In this document: positions 25,585-32,873 of the stretch, one piece after another
How positions within the stretch are numbered: position 1 is the stretch's first letter
Layout of the letters: every line of letters starts with the position of its first letter
From: an uncultured Collinsella sp.
GTDB lineage: Bacteria > Actinomycetota > Coriobacteriia > Coriobacteriales > Coriobacteriaceae
DNA: 51,949 bases
Assembly (NCBI GenBank): GCA_905199225.1
Contig: CAJKFS010000015.1
Location: 1 to 51,949, forward strand
Direction of reading: 5' to 3'
Notes under the pieces: model-generated
The model's database searches: none
Seen by the model: the letters and a program-made list of their open reading frames with translations, nothing else
Told to the model about the DNA's origin: nothing
Translations under genes and position numbers: made by a program

Positions 25585-28500
25585 GTGCAGGGTCCTTTCG
25601 GTCATATTGCGTCGATGCGCCGCACCTTTATGATGTTGGCAGCGGCCTTATGCGTGTTCGTTATGGCCGGGGGGGGGTTGCCCTCGCGCGCGTACGGTGA
25701 CGATGGCAACCTTATAACAAACCCAAACTTTCTTAACCAAGCTACTGGCTGGTCGACGACCTCTCCGAATGAGAGAATCGGCGAGACGATGAAGCTCGAG
25801 CTTTCCACGCAGCTCCTCAAGCCCCAAACGAACACCAAACAAGCTAACGGCAATCACTTTGCGCTTGCGTGGAATTTTAGGCCACAGGGCACCAATCTTT
25901 ATTTTGAACCTGGATCAACCTACACCACCTTTTCCACCCAGAGCGGCGCCACGTACGAGTGGGGCCTAAACCATCGCGCCGCAACCGACCACGACGTGCT
26001 GATGCTCACGATGGGTCCTCAACAGGAGAATCTGTCGATTAACAGCGCAGGCCAAGACCAGCTTATGCAGCTGCGGGCTTGGCTTAAGGCGCAGGTCAAG
26101 ATGCCCCAGGGAAATACCGTTGAGCAGTACACCGTTTACAGCGATCCCTTTGCTGCAAACGGCGGATTTGCTGGTAACAGTGCTGATGGATCCCACTTTT
26201 CGTTTGAACAGAGCGACGGTCGCATCGCGCTTTCTGTGTGGCTCGTAAGCTCTAACGGACAGGGTTGGTTCTCCTTTGGCACCAACAGCACGCATTATTA
26301 TCGAGATCTTCCCGAGGAAGACGATGAGTTTGCCTATCAGGCTGACTATACCGCAGCGTCCGACAAAACGATGCTTGCGCTGACTTGCTACGATTCAAAT
26401 CTTACGGGGGAGAACGAACAATACCGGGAGTGGTTTGGTAATCTGGTCAACGACGTTCACGTGGAAAAGCAGGGCACACGCGACATCTATAGCGACTTTG
26501 CCAAGGTGTATTGGGAAAATTCGTCCGAGACCATGACAACGCTCACAAACTATGCGTTCTCGACCTCGAATCTTAAGAACGAGAATACGAACATTGCTAA
26601 CGGCAGCTTTGAAGAGGATATACATCTAGGGAACCAGAGGCCCAGCAAGTTTACGTTGTGCTCGCCCCATTGGCGTACGACCGAGACGGACCATCGTATC
26701 GAGATCGTTGCCAAAAACGACTACTATATCGACCCAGTTGGGCATTCTGTTACGTTTACGCCCTCCGATGGTGACTATGCAGCCGAGCTCAACGCACACG
26801 AGGCGAGTTCGCTCTACCAATATGTGACGACCGAGCCGGGAAAACAGTACGAGTGGGGGCTCGACCACCGCGGCCGCTCGGGTCGAGACGCCATGGCCCT
26901 TATCATCGGTCCGCGACAAGAAAACGAGCCGTACAAGGACAATCAAAAGGCACTCGATCAGTACCAGCAAATTGTTCAATGGATTCAAATGAGCGTCGAC
27001 AACTATGTCGGCTTGGATGTGGTCAATTTTTCCCAATCGGGCTGCAGCAAAAAGATCATCCTGTATTCAACCAAGTTTGACAAAGTGGGCGGATTTGCCA
27101 ATGCGTCCAGCGGAAGCGCGTTCTCATGGACGGCCGATGCGGAGCATACCGAAAAATGGTGCGTATGGATCATGGCGTCCGAAAACGACGCGTGGGCTTC
27201 CTACGGTTCCAACGCGCTCGAGCAGAGCAAAAAGGTTGACTACGACTATACCTACACCATTCCGGATGGCCAAAACCAGAGCGTCTTTGCTTTTGTGGCC
27301 TACAACACGGCCAACGGGAGCAATTCGACCGGCAACTTCCTCGACAATATCTCGTTTAGGGAGTTCTATCGCATCGAGACATACACGACGCCCAACGGAA
27401 GCGGAACGTATTTTTATAACGCCAATACCAAGACGGCGGACTTTACCTATGCCAAAAACTACGTAGGTAAACAGGAGAAGAACTCCTACTTTATGGTCGA
27501 TGCCAAACGCGATGACGGGGCAGTCTTTATCGGTGCTTTTGTCAACGGCGAGTTCTATTCCGCAGACGACGACGCACATTGGACCAGATTGGAAGATGGT
27601 ACCTATCGCTTTGAGGTCGACAAGGTCACAAAGCACTACAAAGTGCACCTCGTGTTTTCCAAGGCAGGCGTTCAATACGATGTGAACGGCGGCAAAGCGT
27701 ATCACTACGATCCGTACAATGAGTCCACGGGCGATTTCGTACAGCTTTCTGGCGCTGGAGCGAGCTATACCTCCCATGCTGCCGTTGGACAAAACGACGA
27801 CTGGAAGTTTATGGGCTGGGAGTACGCGGGCTCGGGAAAAGCCGTTCGCTTCGATGCCAAACACACGGTGACCCATACAGCTCCCGAGGGCACCACGGAT
27901 TCCGGCACTCTTACCATTAAGGGCAAGAAGGTCAATCCGGATACCGGTGCTGTGGGCGATGCGGTAACCGTCGAAAACATTCCCGAGAGCCAGGGCGCGA
28001 CGTTCGTGGCGCAATGGAAGTATCGTCAGGCCTTTGTTGCCCAGCTTAAAAATGCCGATGGCACGTGGAGCAACGTAACGACGGGCGGCACGGTCAGCTC
28101 CAAGCTTAAGGGGGCAAAGGGCTCCATCGATGCCGGGGATGGCTCGGGCAAGGACGAGGACGCGTACAAAAAATCGGGCGTTGCCTACTTTGTGGATGAC
28201 GGCACGTTTGTGGAGGCGGTGGCCGCTCCCAAGGAGGGCTATCACTTTGAGGGTTGGTACGACCTATCGAATCCGGACGCCCCGGAGCTGCTGTCGTCTT
28301 CACCCACCTATACGTACAACGTGAAGGACCGCCATACGGGATGCGTATACGCACGATTCACCCCGCGCACCTACACACTCAAGGTTTCCAAGAGCGTTAC
28401 GGGCAATATGGGCGACAAGCGTGCCTACTTTAAGATGACGGCGACCTTTACGGGCCTCAAGGCTGGTCAGACCTACGCCATCGAGTATTCGGATGCGTCT

Positions 28501-28920
28501 GCCCAAGGCAGCCATGCGCTCGTGGCGCGACCGAATGATCGGGCCGAGACCGTGGAAAACAAGACGGCCTTTACGGCCGATGGCCAGGGCAAGGCGACCG
28601 TGCCGTTTGCCGTTAAGGACGGCCTGACCGTTTCGATTAAGGCGCTGGATTACAACGCGGTCTATACCGTGAGCGAAGACGATTATTCGTCGTTGGGGTA
28701 CCACGCCGAGCTTACGGGTGCGAGCGGCACGCTCAACGGTCCGCGTGTGACCGTTGCCGTTGAAGCTAAGGCCACCAATTCCCGACAGGTCGCGGTGCCT
28801 ACGGGTATTACGCGCAACCCCATCTATGCCCTGGCGATTTTGGCCGCCGGCGTGCTGTTGGCTACGGGCATGGTTGCGCTGCGTTTACGCCGCGGCTCCA
28901 AGAGGGGCGGGCGCCTATGA
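25585..28920 (+). CDS. Cpa-like ancillary pilin / adhesin, first gene of the pilus operon
   Basis: A secreted, sortase-anchored protein of about 1111 residues. GTG 25585 has GGGGGGA 7 nt upstream; ATG 25615 has no ribosome site but also gives a complete signal peptide (RRTFMMLAAALCVFVMAGG). Two copies of a 260-residue domain follow, marked by YEWGLNHR...GPQQEN and YEWGLDHR...GPRQEN, and by WFSFGTNS and WASYGSNA. Their beta-rich look recalls carbohydrate-binding modules, but I cannot name the family. Next come InlB/MucBP-like strands (FEGWYDL, FMGWEYAG). Last is a domain like the second domain of Spy0128, with isopeptide candidates Lys936, Glu1031 (VSEDDY) and Asn1065. It ends in VPTG (1071-1074), a hydrophobic helix and RRGSKRGG. 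Position and ending match the tip adhesin Cpa of streptococcal FCT loci. Confidence 0.82.
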   Translation: MQGPFGHIASMRRTFMMLAAALCVFVMAGGGLPSRAYGDDGNLITNPNFLNQATGWSTTSPNERIGETMKLELSTQLLKPQTNTKQANGNHFALAWNFRPQGTNLYFEPGSTYTTFSTQSGATYEWGLNHRAATDHDVLMLTMGPQQENLSINSAGQDQLMQLRAWLKAQVKMPQGNTVEQYTVYSDPFAANGGFAGNSADGSHFSFEQSDGRIALSVWLVSSNGQGWFSFGTNSTHYYRDLPEEDDEFAYQADYTAASDKTMLALTCYDSNLTGENEQYREWFGNLVNDVHVEKQGTRDIYSDFAKVYWENSSETMTTLTNYAFSTSNLKNENTNIANGSFEEDIHLGNQRPSKFTLCSPHWRTTETDHRIEIVAKNDYYIDPVGHSVTFTPSDGDYAAELNAHEASSLYQYVTTEPGKQYEWGLDHRGRSGRDAMALIIGPRQENEPYKDNQKALDQYQQIVQWIQMSVDNYVGLDVVNFSQSGCSKKIILYSTKFDKVGGFANASSGSAFSWTADAEHTEKWCVWIMASENDAWASYGSNALEQSKKVDYDYTYTIPDGQNQSVFAFVAYNTANGSNSTGNFLDNISFREFYRIETYTTPNGSGTYFYNANTKTADFTYAKNYVGKQEKNSYFMVDAKRDDGAVFIGAFVNGEFYSADDDAHWTRLEDGTYRFEVDKVTKHYKVHLVFSKAGVQYDVNGGKAYHYDPYNESTGDFVQLSGAGASYTSHAAVGQNDDWKFMGWEYAGSGKAVRFDAKHTVTHTAPEGTTDSGTLTIKGKKVNPDTGAVGDAVTVENIPESQGATFVAQWKYRQAFVAQLKNADGTWSNVTTGGTVSSKLKGAKGSIDAGDGSGKDEDAYKKSGVAYFVDDGTFVEAVAAPKEGYHFEGWYDLSNPDAPELLSSSPTYTYNVKDRHTGCVYARFTPRTYTLKVSKSVTGNMGDKRAYFKMTATFTGLKAGQTYAIEYSDASAQGSHALVARPNDRAETVENKTAFTADGQGKATVPFAVKDGLTVSIKALDYNAVYTVSEDDYSSLGYHAELTGASGTLNGPRVTVAVEAKATNSRQVAVPTGITRNPIYALAILAAGVLLATGMVALRLRRGSKRGGRL

Positions 28921-29549
28921 GAAGACATGGCGCCAGCAATGCTGGTGATGGGCCAGCCGCACGAGCGGCCCCGCAGGGAAGACCCCGGGGCTCGCGGTAT
29001 TCGGCCGCGTCGAACGTGAGGTTGGGCGCCCATGCGGCGCCAGATCTGGGAGAAGCGGACGACCGGCGCGATATCGTGGGTTTTCTGGCGCGCTTGGCAT
29101 TTTTTGTCGTGACGCTCTGGCTGCTCTTTGGCGTGGTCTTGGGCGTGGGTGCAGTCACGACTGGCGAGATGGCCCCGCGTATCTGTTCGGGTGACGTCAT
29201 GCTCTACTGGAGGTTCAGCCAGAGCTTCAACGAGGGTGACGTGGTGGTATACACCGCGGATGGCGCAGAGCGCCTAGGCCGCGTGGTTGCCCGTCCCGGT
29301 GATGAGGTCACGATTACCGAGGAAGGCGAGCTCATGGTTAACGGGGCTGTTGTTGTGGAAAGCGACATCACCACGCCGACGCCGCGCTATGAGTCTGCTG
29401 TGGACTATCCCGTGCGCCTGGGAACGGATGAGTTCTTTGTACTGGCAGATTTGCGTGAGGGCGGTCACGACAGCCGCCTGTACGGGCCGATTGCCCGCTC
29501 GCAGATCAAGGGCAACGTGATCAGCGTGCTGCGCAGGTCGAACCTGTAG
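28917..29549 (+). CDS. SipA-like pseudo-signal peptidase, pilus assembly factor
   Basis: This 210-residue protein has the S26 signal peptidase I fold: one membrane helix at 55-80, the box-B region GEMAPRICSGDVML, the box-D region GRVVARPGDEV, and GGHDSRLYG as box E. The catalytic Ser of the usual GSMxP is Glu84 (GEMAP), and the catalytic Lys of the usual IKRVVGxPGD is Gly121 (LGRVVARPGD), so proteolysis by the normal dyad is impossible. Streptococcal SipA, needed for pilus polymerisation, shows the same kind of double loss as I recall. The ATG overlaps the adhesin stop by 4 nt (ATGA), indicating coupling. A charged N-terminal extension of about 50 residues is unusual, and a later start cannot be excluded. 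It probably guides pilins to the sortase. Confidence 0.85.
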   Translation: MRRHGASNAGDGPAARAAPQGRPRGSRYSAASNVRLGAHAAPDLGEADDRRDIVGFLARLAFFVVTLWLLFGVVLGVGAVTTGEMAPRICSGDVMLYWRFSQSFNEGDVVVYTADGAERLGRVVARPGDEVTITEEGELMVNGAVVVESDITTPTPRYESAVDYPVRLGTDEFFVLADLREGGHDSRLYGPIARSQIKGNVISVLRRSNL

Positions 29550-29600
29550 GCACGGAGATTGGTTTTATTAAGGGCATATGCCCGAGAGGAAGGATACAAC

Positions 29601-30704
29601 ATGAAAACTGGAAAGAGACGACTGACAGCATTTGCAGTTGTGGCTGCCACGATGCTGCTGGCTTTGGTGGGAGTTGTCGCGCCCGCGTGGGCGGAGGACA
29701 GTGCCGCTCAACCGCATCTGCCGGTAAAAGACAACAAGGTTACGATCACCTCGACGCTTACCATGAATGAGAATGCCGTGGTGCCTAATGCGACGTTTAA
29801 CTATTCGATTGCGCCGGCGGATGAGGAGAGTGAGCTTACGAGCACGAGCGGTATGCCCGTTTATGCTGGAGTGACAGACGCCGTCACGCTTTCGCCGACT
29901 TCCGTTAATTTTTCCAACAAAGGCCTTACAAGCACAGAGAATACCGGTGAGAAAACTAAGACAATAACCGCCAAACTGAGTGCCGAAATTAAAACCTCTC
30001 TGTTCAAGGCTCCGGGTATCTATCGATATAAAATTACGCAGACGCCGTCAGGGCTGGACGGTCTCAACGTTACATACAAGGAGCTCTTCCTGGATGTTTA
30101 CGTAGAAAACGAAGAGAATGGCGGTTCGGGCTATGTTGTTAAGGGCTGTATTCTTAGAACAGAAGCAGGCTCGGGCGAGAAGACCGCAGGTTTTTTGAAC
30201 AAATATGTCACCCATAAGCTGACCATCACAAAGGTCGTCAAGGGCAACCAAGGTGACAAGAATAAGGACTTTAATTTTACCTTCACGATTAAAGGCGCTG
30301 ACGGGGAGAGCTATGAGTACGCCACTGTGAAAAACGGTGCCACCACCATGAGCCAAACTCCAGCTACGTCGGGAACTGCGGTTACCGTAAGCCTTAAGCA
30401 TGGGGAATCCGTCATCGTTTACGGTCTCTCATCGGAGGATAAATTCGCCGTAACTGAGGCGGATTATCATGGCGACGGTTATAAGACGTCGTACAAGATT
30501 GGTGATGGCACCAATTCGACAGAAGGTAGCTCTATTGTCGAGGAAGCTATCGGTGCTTACGACACCACGGTGATCTTTACCAACACCAAGGATGTTACCG
30601 TTCCGACCGATGTTATTCGGACGGTCGTTCCCTATGCGGCAATCGTCGCGTTTGCTGCCGTGATGGGCGTGGTCTTCTTCCGTCCTCGTCGTAATCGTCG
30701 TTAA
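29601..30704 (+). CDS. Two-domain major pilin, FctA/Spy0128-like
   Basis: This 367-residue pilus backbone subunit has a signal peptide ending near AWAED (about residue 31) and two Ig-like pilin domains. It ends in DVTVPTDVIRTVVPY, a hydrophobic helix and RRNRR. The C-terminal end aligns well with what I remember of Spy0128 (FTNKKDFEVPTGV), but the sorting motif is VPTD (334-337). Domain 2 keeps an isopeptide triad: Lys211 (TITKVVKG), Glu286 (AVTEADY) and Asn328 (IFTNTKD). Domain 1 has Ser51 where Lys is expected (TITS) and Gln147 where Glu is expected (YKITQ), with Asn200 retained, so its cross-link is probably absent. Lys194, six residues before Asn200, is the likely polymerisation lysine. 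GAGGAAGGA precedes the start. GC is lower than in neighbouring genes. Confidence 0.87.
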   Translation: MKTGKRRLTAFAVVAATMLLALVGVVAPAWAEDSAAQPHLPVKDNKVTITSTLTMNENAVVPNATFNYSIAPADEESELTSTSGMPVYAGVTDAVTLSPTSVNFSNKGLTSTENTGEKTKTITAKLSAEIKTSLFKAPGIYRYKITQTPSGLDGLNVTYKELFLDVYVENEENGGSGYVVKGCILRTEAGSGEKTAGFLNKYVTHKLTITKVVKGNQGDKNKDFNFTFTIKGADGESYEYATVKNGATTMSQTPATSGTAVTVSLKHGESVIVYGLSSEDKFAVTEADYHGDGYKTSYKIGDGTNSTEGSSIVEEAIGAYDTTVIFTNTKDVTVPTDVIRTVVPYAAIVAFAAVMGVVFFRPRRNRR

Positions 30705-30724
30705 AACAGCGAGGATTACAGCCG

Positions 30725-31459
30725 ATGGAGCTTAAACGCATAGCTCGGCTGGCGAGAGCCGGCGACCGCGTGCTTACGTGGTTTGCCGGCTTTCTCGTGC
30801 TGCTCATGCTGCTGTACGGGGGCTATTCGCTGTGGGATACAAACAACGTTATGAACGGCGGGTTCATCAGCGATGAGCTGCTGCACTACAAACCCACCGG
30901 GACCAACGATTGCGCACGCCTGCAGGATCTGATGGCCAAAAATCCCGACGTTGTCGGATGGGTCACCATCGATGGCACCAACATCGATTATCCCTTCGTT
31001 CAGGGAAAAGATAACCAGGAATACCTCAACAAAAACGTGTTGGGGGAGTCCGCGGTTTCGGGAGCGGTGTTTTTGGATACGCGCAACAGCCGCGCGATGA
31101 CCGATCCCTACAATCTGCTCTATGCGCACCACATGGATAACGGTGCGATGTTTGGCGATGTCGATCGGTTTCTAGACAGGGGCTTCTTTGACCTGCACCG
31201 CACGGGCACGCTCTACACAAAGGATGGGGCGTTCCGGCTGCGCATCGTTGCCGTGTGTTCGTTTGCTGCGAGTGATGACATTATCTTTGGGCCGGGAAAC
31301 CTGGACCAGGCCTCGATGCAGACGCTGCTCACGCATATCTCGCAGACGGCGGTGCATGCGGACATGGATGACGTTGGCCCCGATTCGCGCATCATCGCTC
31401 TTTCTACCTGCAGTGATAAAACAAACGGGCGCCGAGCACTTATAGCAGAGGTCTTGTAG
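30725..31459 (+). CDS. Class B-type pilus sortase (SrtB/SrtC2-like)
   Basis: This 244-residue membrane-anchored transpeptidase has one helix (about 16-37) and an extracellular sortase barrel with class B features: NPDVVGWVTIDGTNIDYPFVQG, catalytic His135 in LLYAHHM, Cys229 in IALSTC, and Arg237 in NGRRALI. It should cleave after Thr in the VPTx signals of the two pilins and join them through a pilin lysine, as the class B-type SrtC of the S. pyogenes FCT locus does with QVPTG or EVPTG. It starts 20 bp after the major pilin stop, so it belongs to the same operon. The LANTG protein at 705-4793 probably uses a housekeeping sortase elsewhere. Confidence 0.92.
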   Translation: MELKRIARLARAGDRVLTWFAGFLVLLMLLYGGYSLWDTNNVMNGGFISDELLHYKPTGTNDCARLQDLMAKNPDVVGWVTIDGTNIDYPFVQGKDNQEYLNKNVLGESAVSGAVFLDTRNSRAMTDPYNLLYAHHMDNGAMFGDVDRFLDRGFFDLHRTGTLYTKDGAFRLRIVAVCSFAASDDIIFGPGNLDQASMQTLLTHISQTAVHADMDDVGPDSRIIALSTCSDKTNGRRALIAEVL

Positions 31460-31506
31460 CTCATTGAATATTCCGATTAAGCTGCGCCCCATAGGCTGCA
31501 TCAAGT

Positions 31507-31535
31507 TTGAGGCTCTCGGTCCATCATGGTAGAGT
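31507..31535 (+). promoter_or_regulatory. Sigma-70-type promoter of the diguanylate cyclase gene
   Basis: TTGAGG (31507-31512), 17 bp, TAGAGT (31530-31535). It lies 66 bp before the GTG start and indicates transcription separate from the pilus operon. Confidence 0.5.
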
Positions 31536-31601
31536 TGTCCGCGCGTGAATTTCGGCACACTGCGCGCTATCTGAGCTTTTACCGTTTGGAGGAGTGAGCT
31601 T

Positions 31602-32693
31602 GTGAATGCTTCTGTCGCCAAGAAGGCCAGCCAGGCGGTGCGCCTTCTGATGATGGCGCTCACGGCAGTTCTTATCTTTTTCTTCATCAATGTCATGTTG
31701 CTCGTCTCCGACATCCAGGGCACGGCGCGCGTGGTCAACTACGCCGGTCTGGTGCGCGGCACCACGCAGCGAATCGTTAAGCTCGAGGATGCAGGCCAGC
31801 CACAAGACGACCTGCTCAAGGCCGTTGATTCATACATTAGTGGTTTGCGCTACGGAAGCGACGACCTCAATCTCGTCCGTCTCGATGACGATGAGTATCA
31901 GGCAAAGATGACCGAGCTCGCGAGCTATTTTGACAAGCTTCGCACCGAGATTGCCCGTGTGCGCGAAGTCGGCTACGAGAACACCGACATCATCGCCATG
32001 AGCGAGGAGTTCTTTGGCATTTGTGACGATGCCACGAGGCTTGCGGAGGACTACTCCCAGGAGAAGGCCACGGCGCTCAATCGCCTTGAGGGTTTGGTGA
32101 TTATCGACATCGTGGGCCTGGTGGCGACCTTTGCGGTCGAACTTGCTCGCGCGGTGCGCACTGCCGCGCTCAATCGCGAGCTGCAGAACAAAGTCTATCT
32201 CGATGAAGCCACGGGACTGCCCAACAAGAACAAGTGCGAGGAAATCTTGGGGCAGGGGCATCCCGTTTCCGCCGAAGCGCCTGTTGCGCTGTGTGTTTTC
32301 GATCTTAACAATCTGCATACGGTCAATAACAGCTTTGGCCACGAGAAGGGTGACGAGTACATCCGTTCTTTTGCCCAGCAGCTGGGGTGCGTGGCGTCCG
32401 AGACCTGCTTTGTGGGCCGCGACGGCGGCGATGAGTTTATCGCGGTGCTGTGGGATGCCGATCGAGCTGCCGTGGAATCCTGTCTCGCTCGGATTCGTGC
32501 GAACGTGAGCGAGTATTCCGAGGCTCACCCCGACATGCCTATCAGCTACGCGGTGGGCTATGCGCTTTCTAGTGATTATGATGAACCGCCCACGATGCGC
32601 GAGCTCTTTTCCCAAGCCGACAAAAACATGTACATCGACAAGAACCGCGTAAAGACAGCCGAGGCAGCTGGGCCGCAACGCGAGGAGCGGTAA
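31602..32693 (+). CDS. Membrane diguanylate cyclase (GGDEF domain)
   Basis: This 363-residue protein has two membrane helices (about 13-37 and 164-184) enclosing an extracellular helical sensor (RVVNYAGLVRGTTQRIVKLE, like PilJ/NIT-type input domains). A cytoplasmic GGDEF domain begins at LYLDEATGLPNKN in spirit (VYLDEATGLPNKN in sequence), and the active-site GGDEF is intact at 275-279. No RxxD inhibitory site lies at the usual place upstream, so product inhibition may be missing. It should make cyclic di-GMP. The GTG start is preceded by GGAGGAG. Its place right after the pilus operon suggests control of adhesion, but it has its own promoter and no PilZ protein or GEMM riboswitch is seen nearby. 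Confidence 0.9.
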   Translation: MNASVAKKASQAVRLLMMALTAVLIFFFINVMLLVSDIQGTARVVNYAGLVRGTTQRIVKLEDAGQPQDDLLKAVDSYISGLRYGSDDLNLVRLDDDEYQAKMTELASYFDKLRTEIARVREVGYENTDIIAMSEEFFGICDDATRLAEDYSQEKATALNRLEGLVIIDIVGLVATFAVELARAVRTAALNRELQNKVYLDEATGLPNKNKCEEILGQGHPVSAEAPVALCVFDLNNLHTVNNSFGHEKGDEYIRSFAQQLGCVASETCFVGRDGGDEFIAVLWDADRAAVESCLARIRANVSEYSEAHPDMPISYAVGYALSSDYDEPPTMRELFSQADKNMYIDKNRVKTAEAAGPQREER

Positions 32694-32714
32694 GCCTGTA
32701 ACAGAGGGCATAGA

Positions 32715-32749
32715 AAAGCCTCCGCAGCCCGTGTGGCTGCGGAGGCTTT
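32715..32749. terminator. Perfect 15-bp terminator hairpin
   Basis: AAAGCCTCCGCAGCC (32715-32729) and GGCTGCGGAGGCTTT (32735-32749) with loop CGTGT. It lies 21 nt after the diguanylate cyclase stop and works in both directions between convergent genes. Confidence 0.9.
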
Positions 32750-32789
32750 ATTCGTTGCGGCGCATTGTGTTTGGGTCGCTGAGATGAGT

Positions 32790-32854
32790 CGATTTGCCCC
32801 GAAAGAGGAGGGCATTGACCTTAGGGTCATGCCCGACGAATGAGCGGCAAATCG
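32790..32854. repeat. Two-stem intergenic repeat, copy 1
   Basis: An outer stem CGATTTGCC (32790-32798) / GGCAAATCG (32846-32854) encloses an inner hairpin GGGCATTGACC-TTAG-GGTCATGCCC (32810-32834). The inner hairpin recurs at 37275 and 45961 while the outer stem sequence differs, so pairing is kept by covariation. Confidence 0.7.
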
Positions 32855-32873
32855 GCCGTCTCGGCGGGCCGAA

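Noticed and set aside
28917..29549. Active signal peptidase I
   Set aside because: Both catalytic positions are replaced (Glu84, Gly121), so I call it a SipA-like assembly factor instead.
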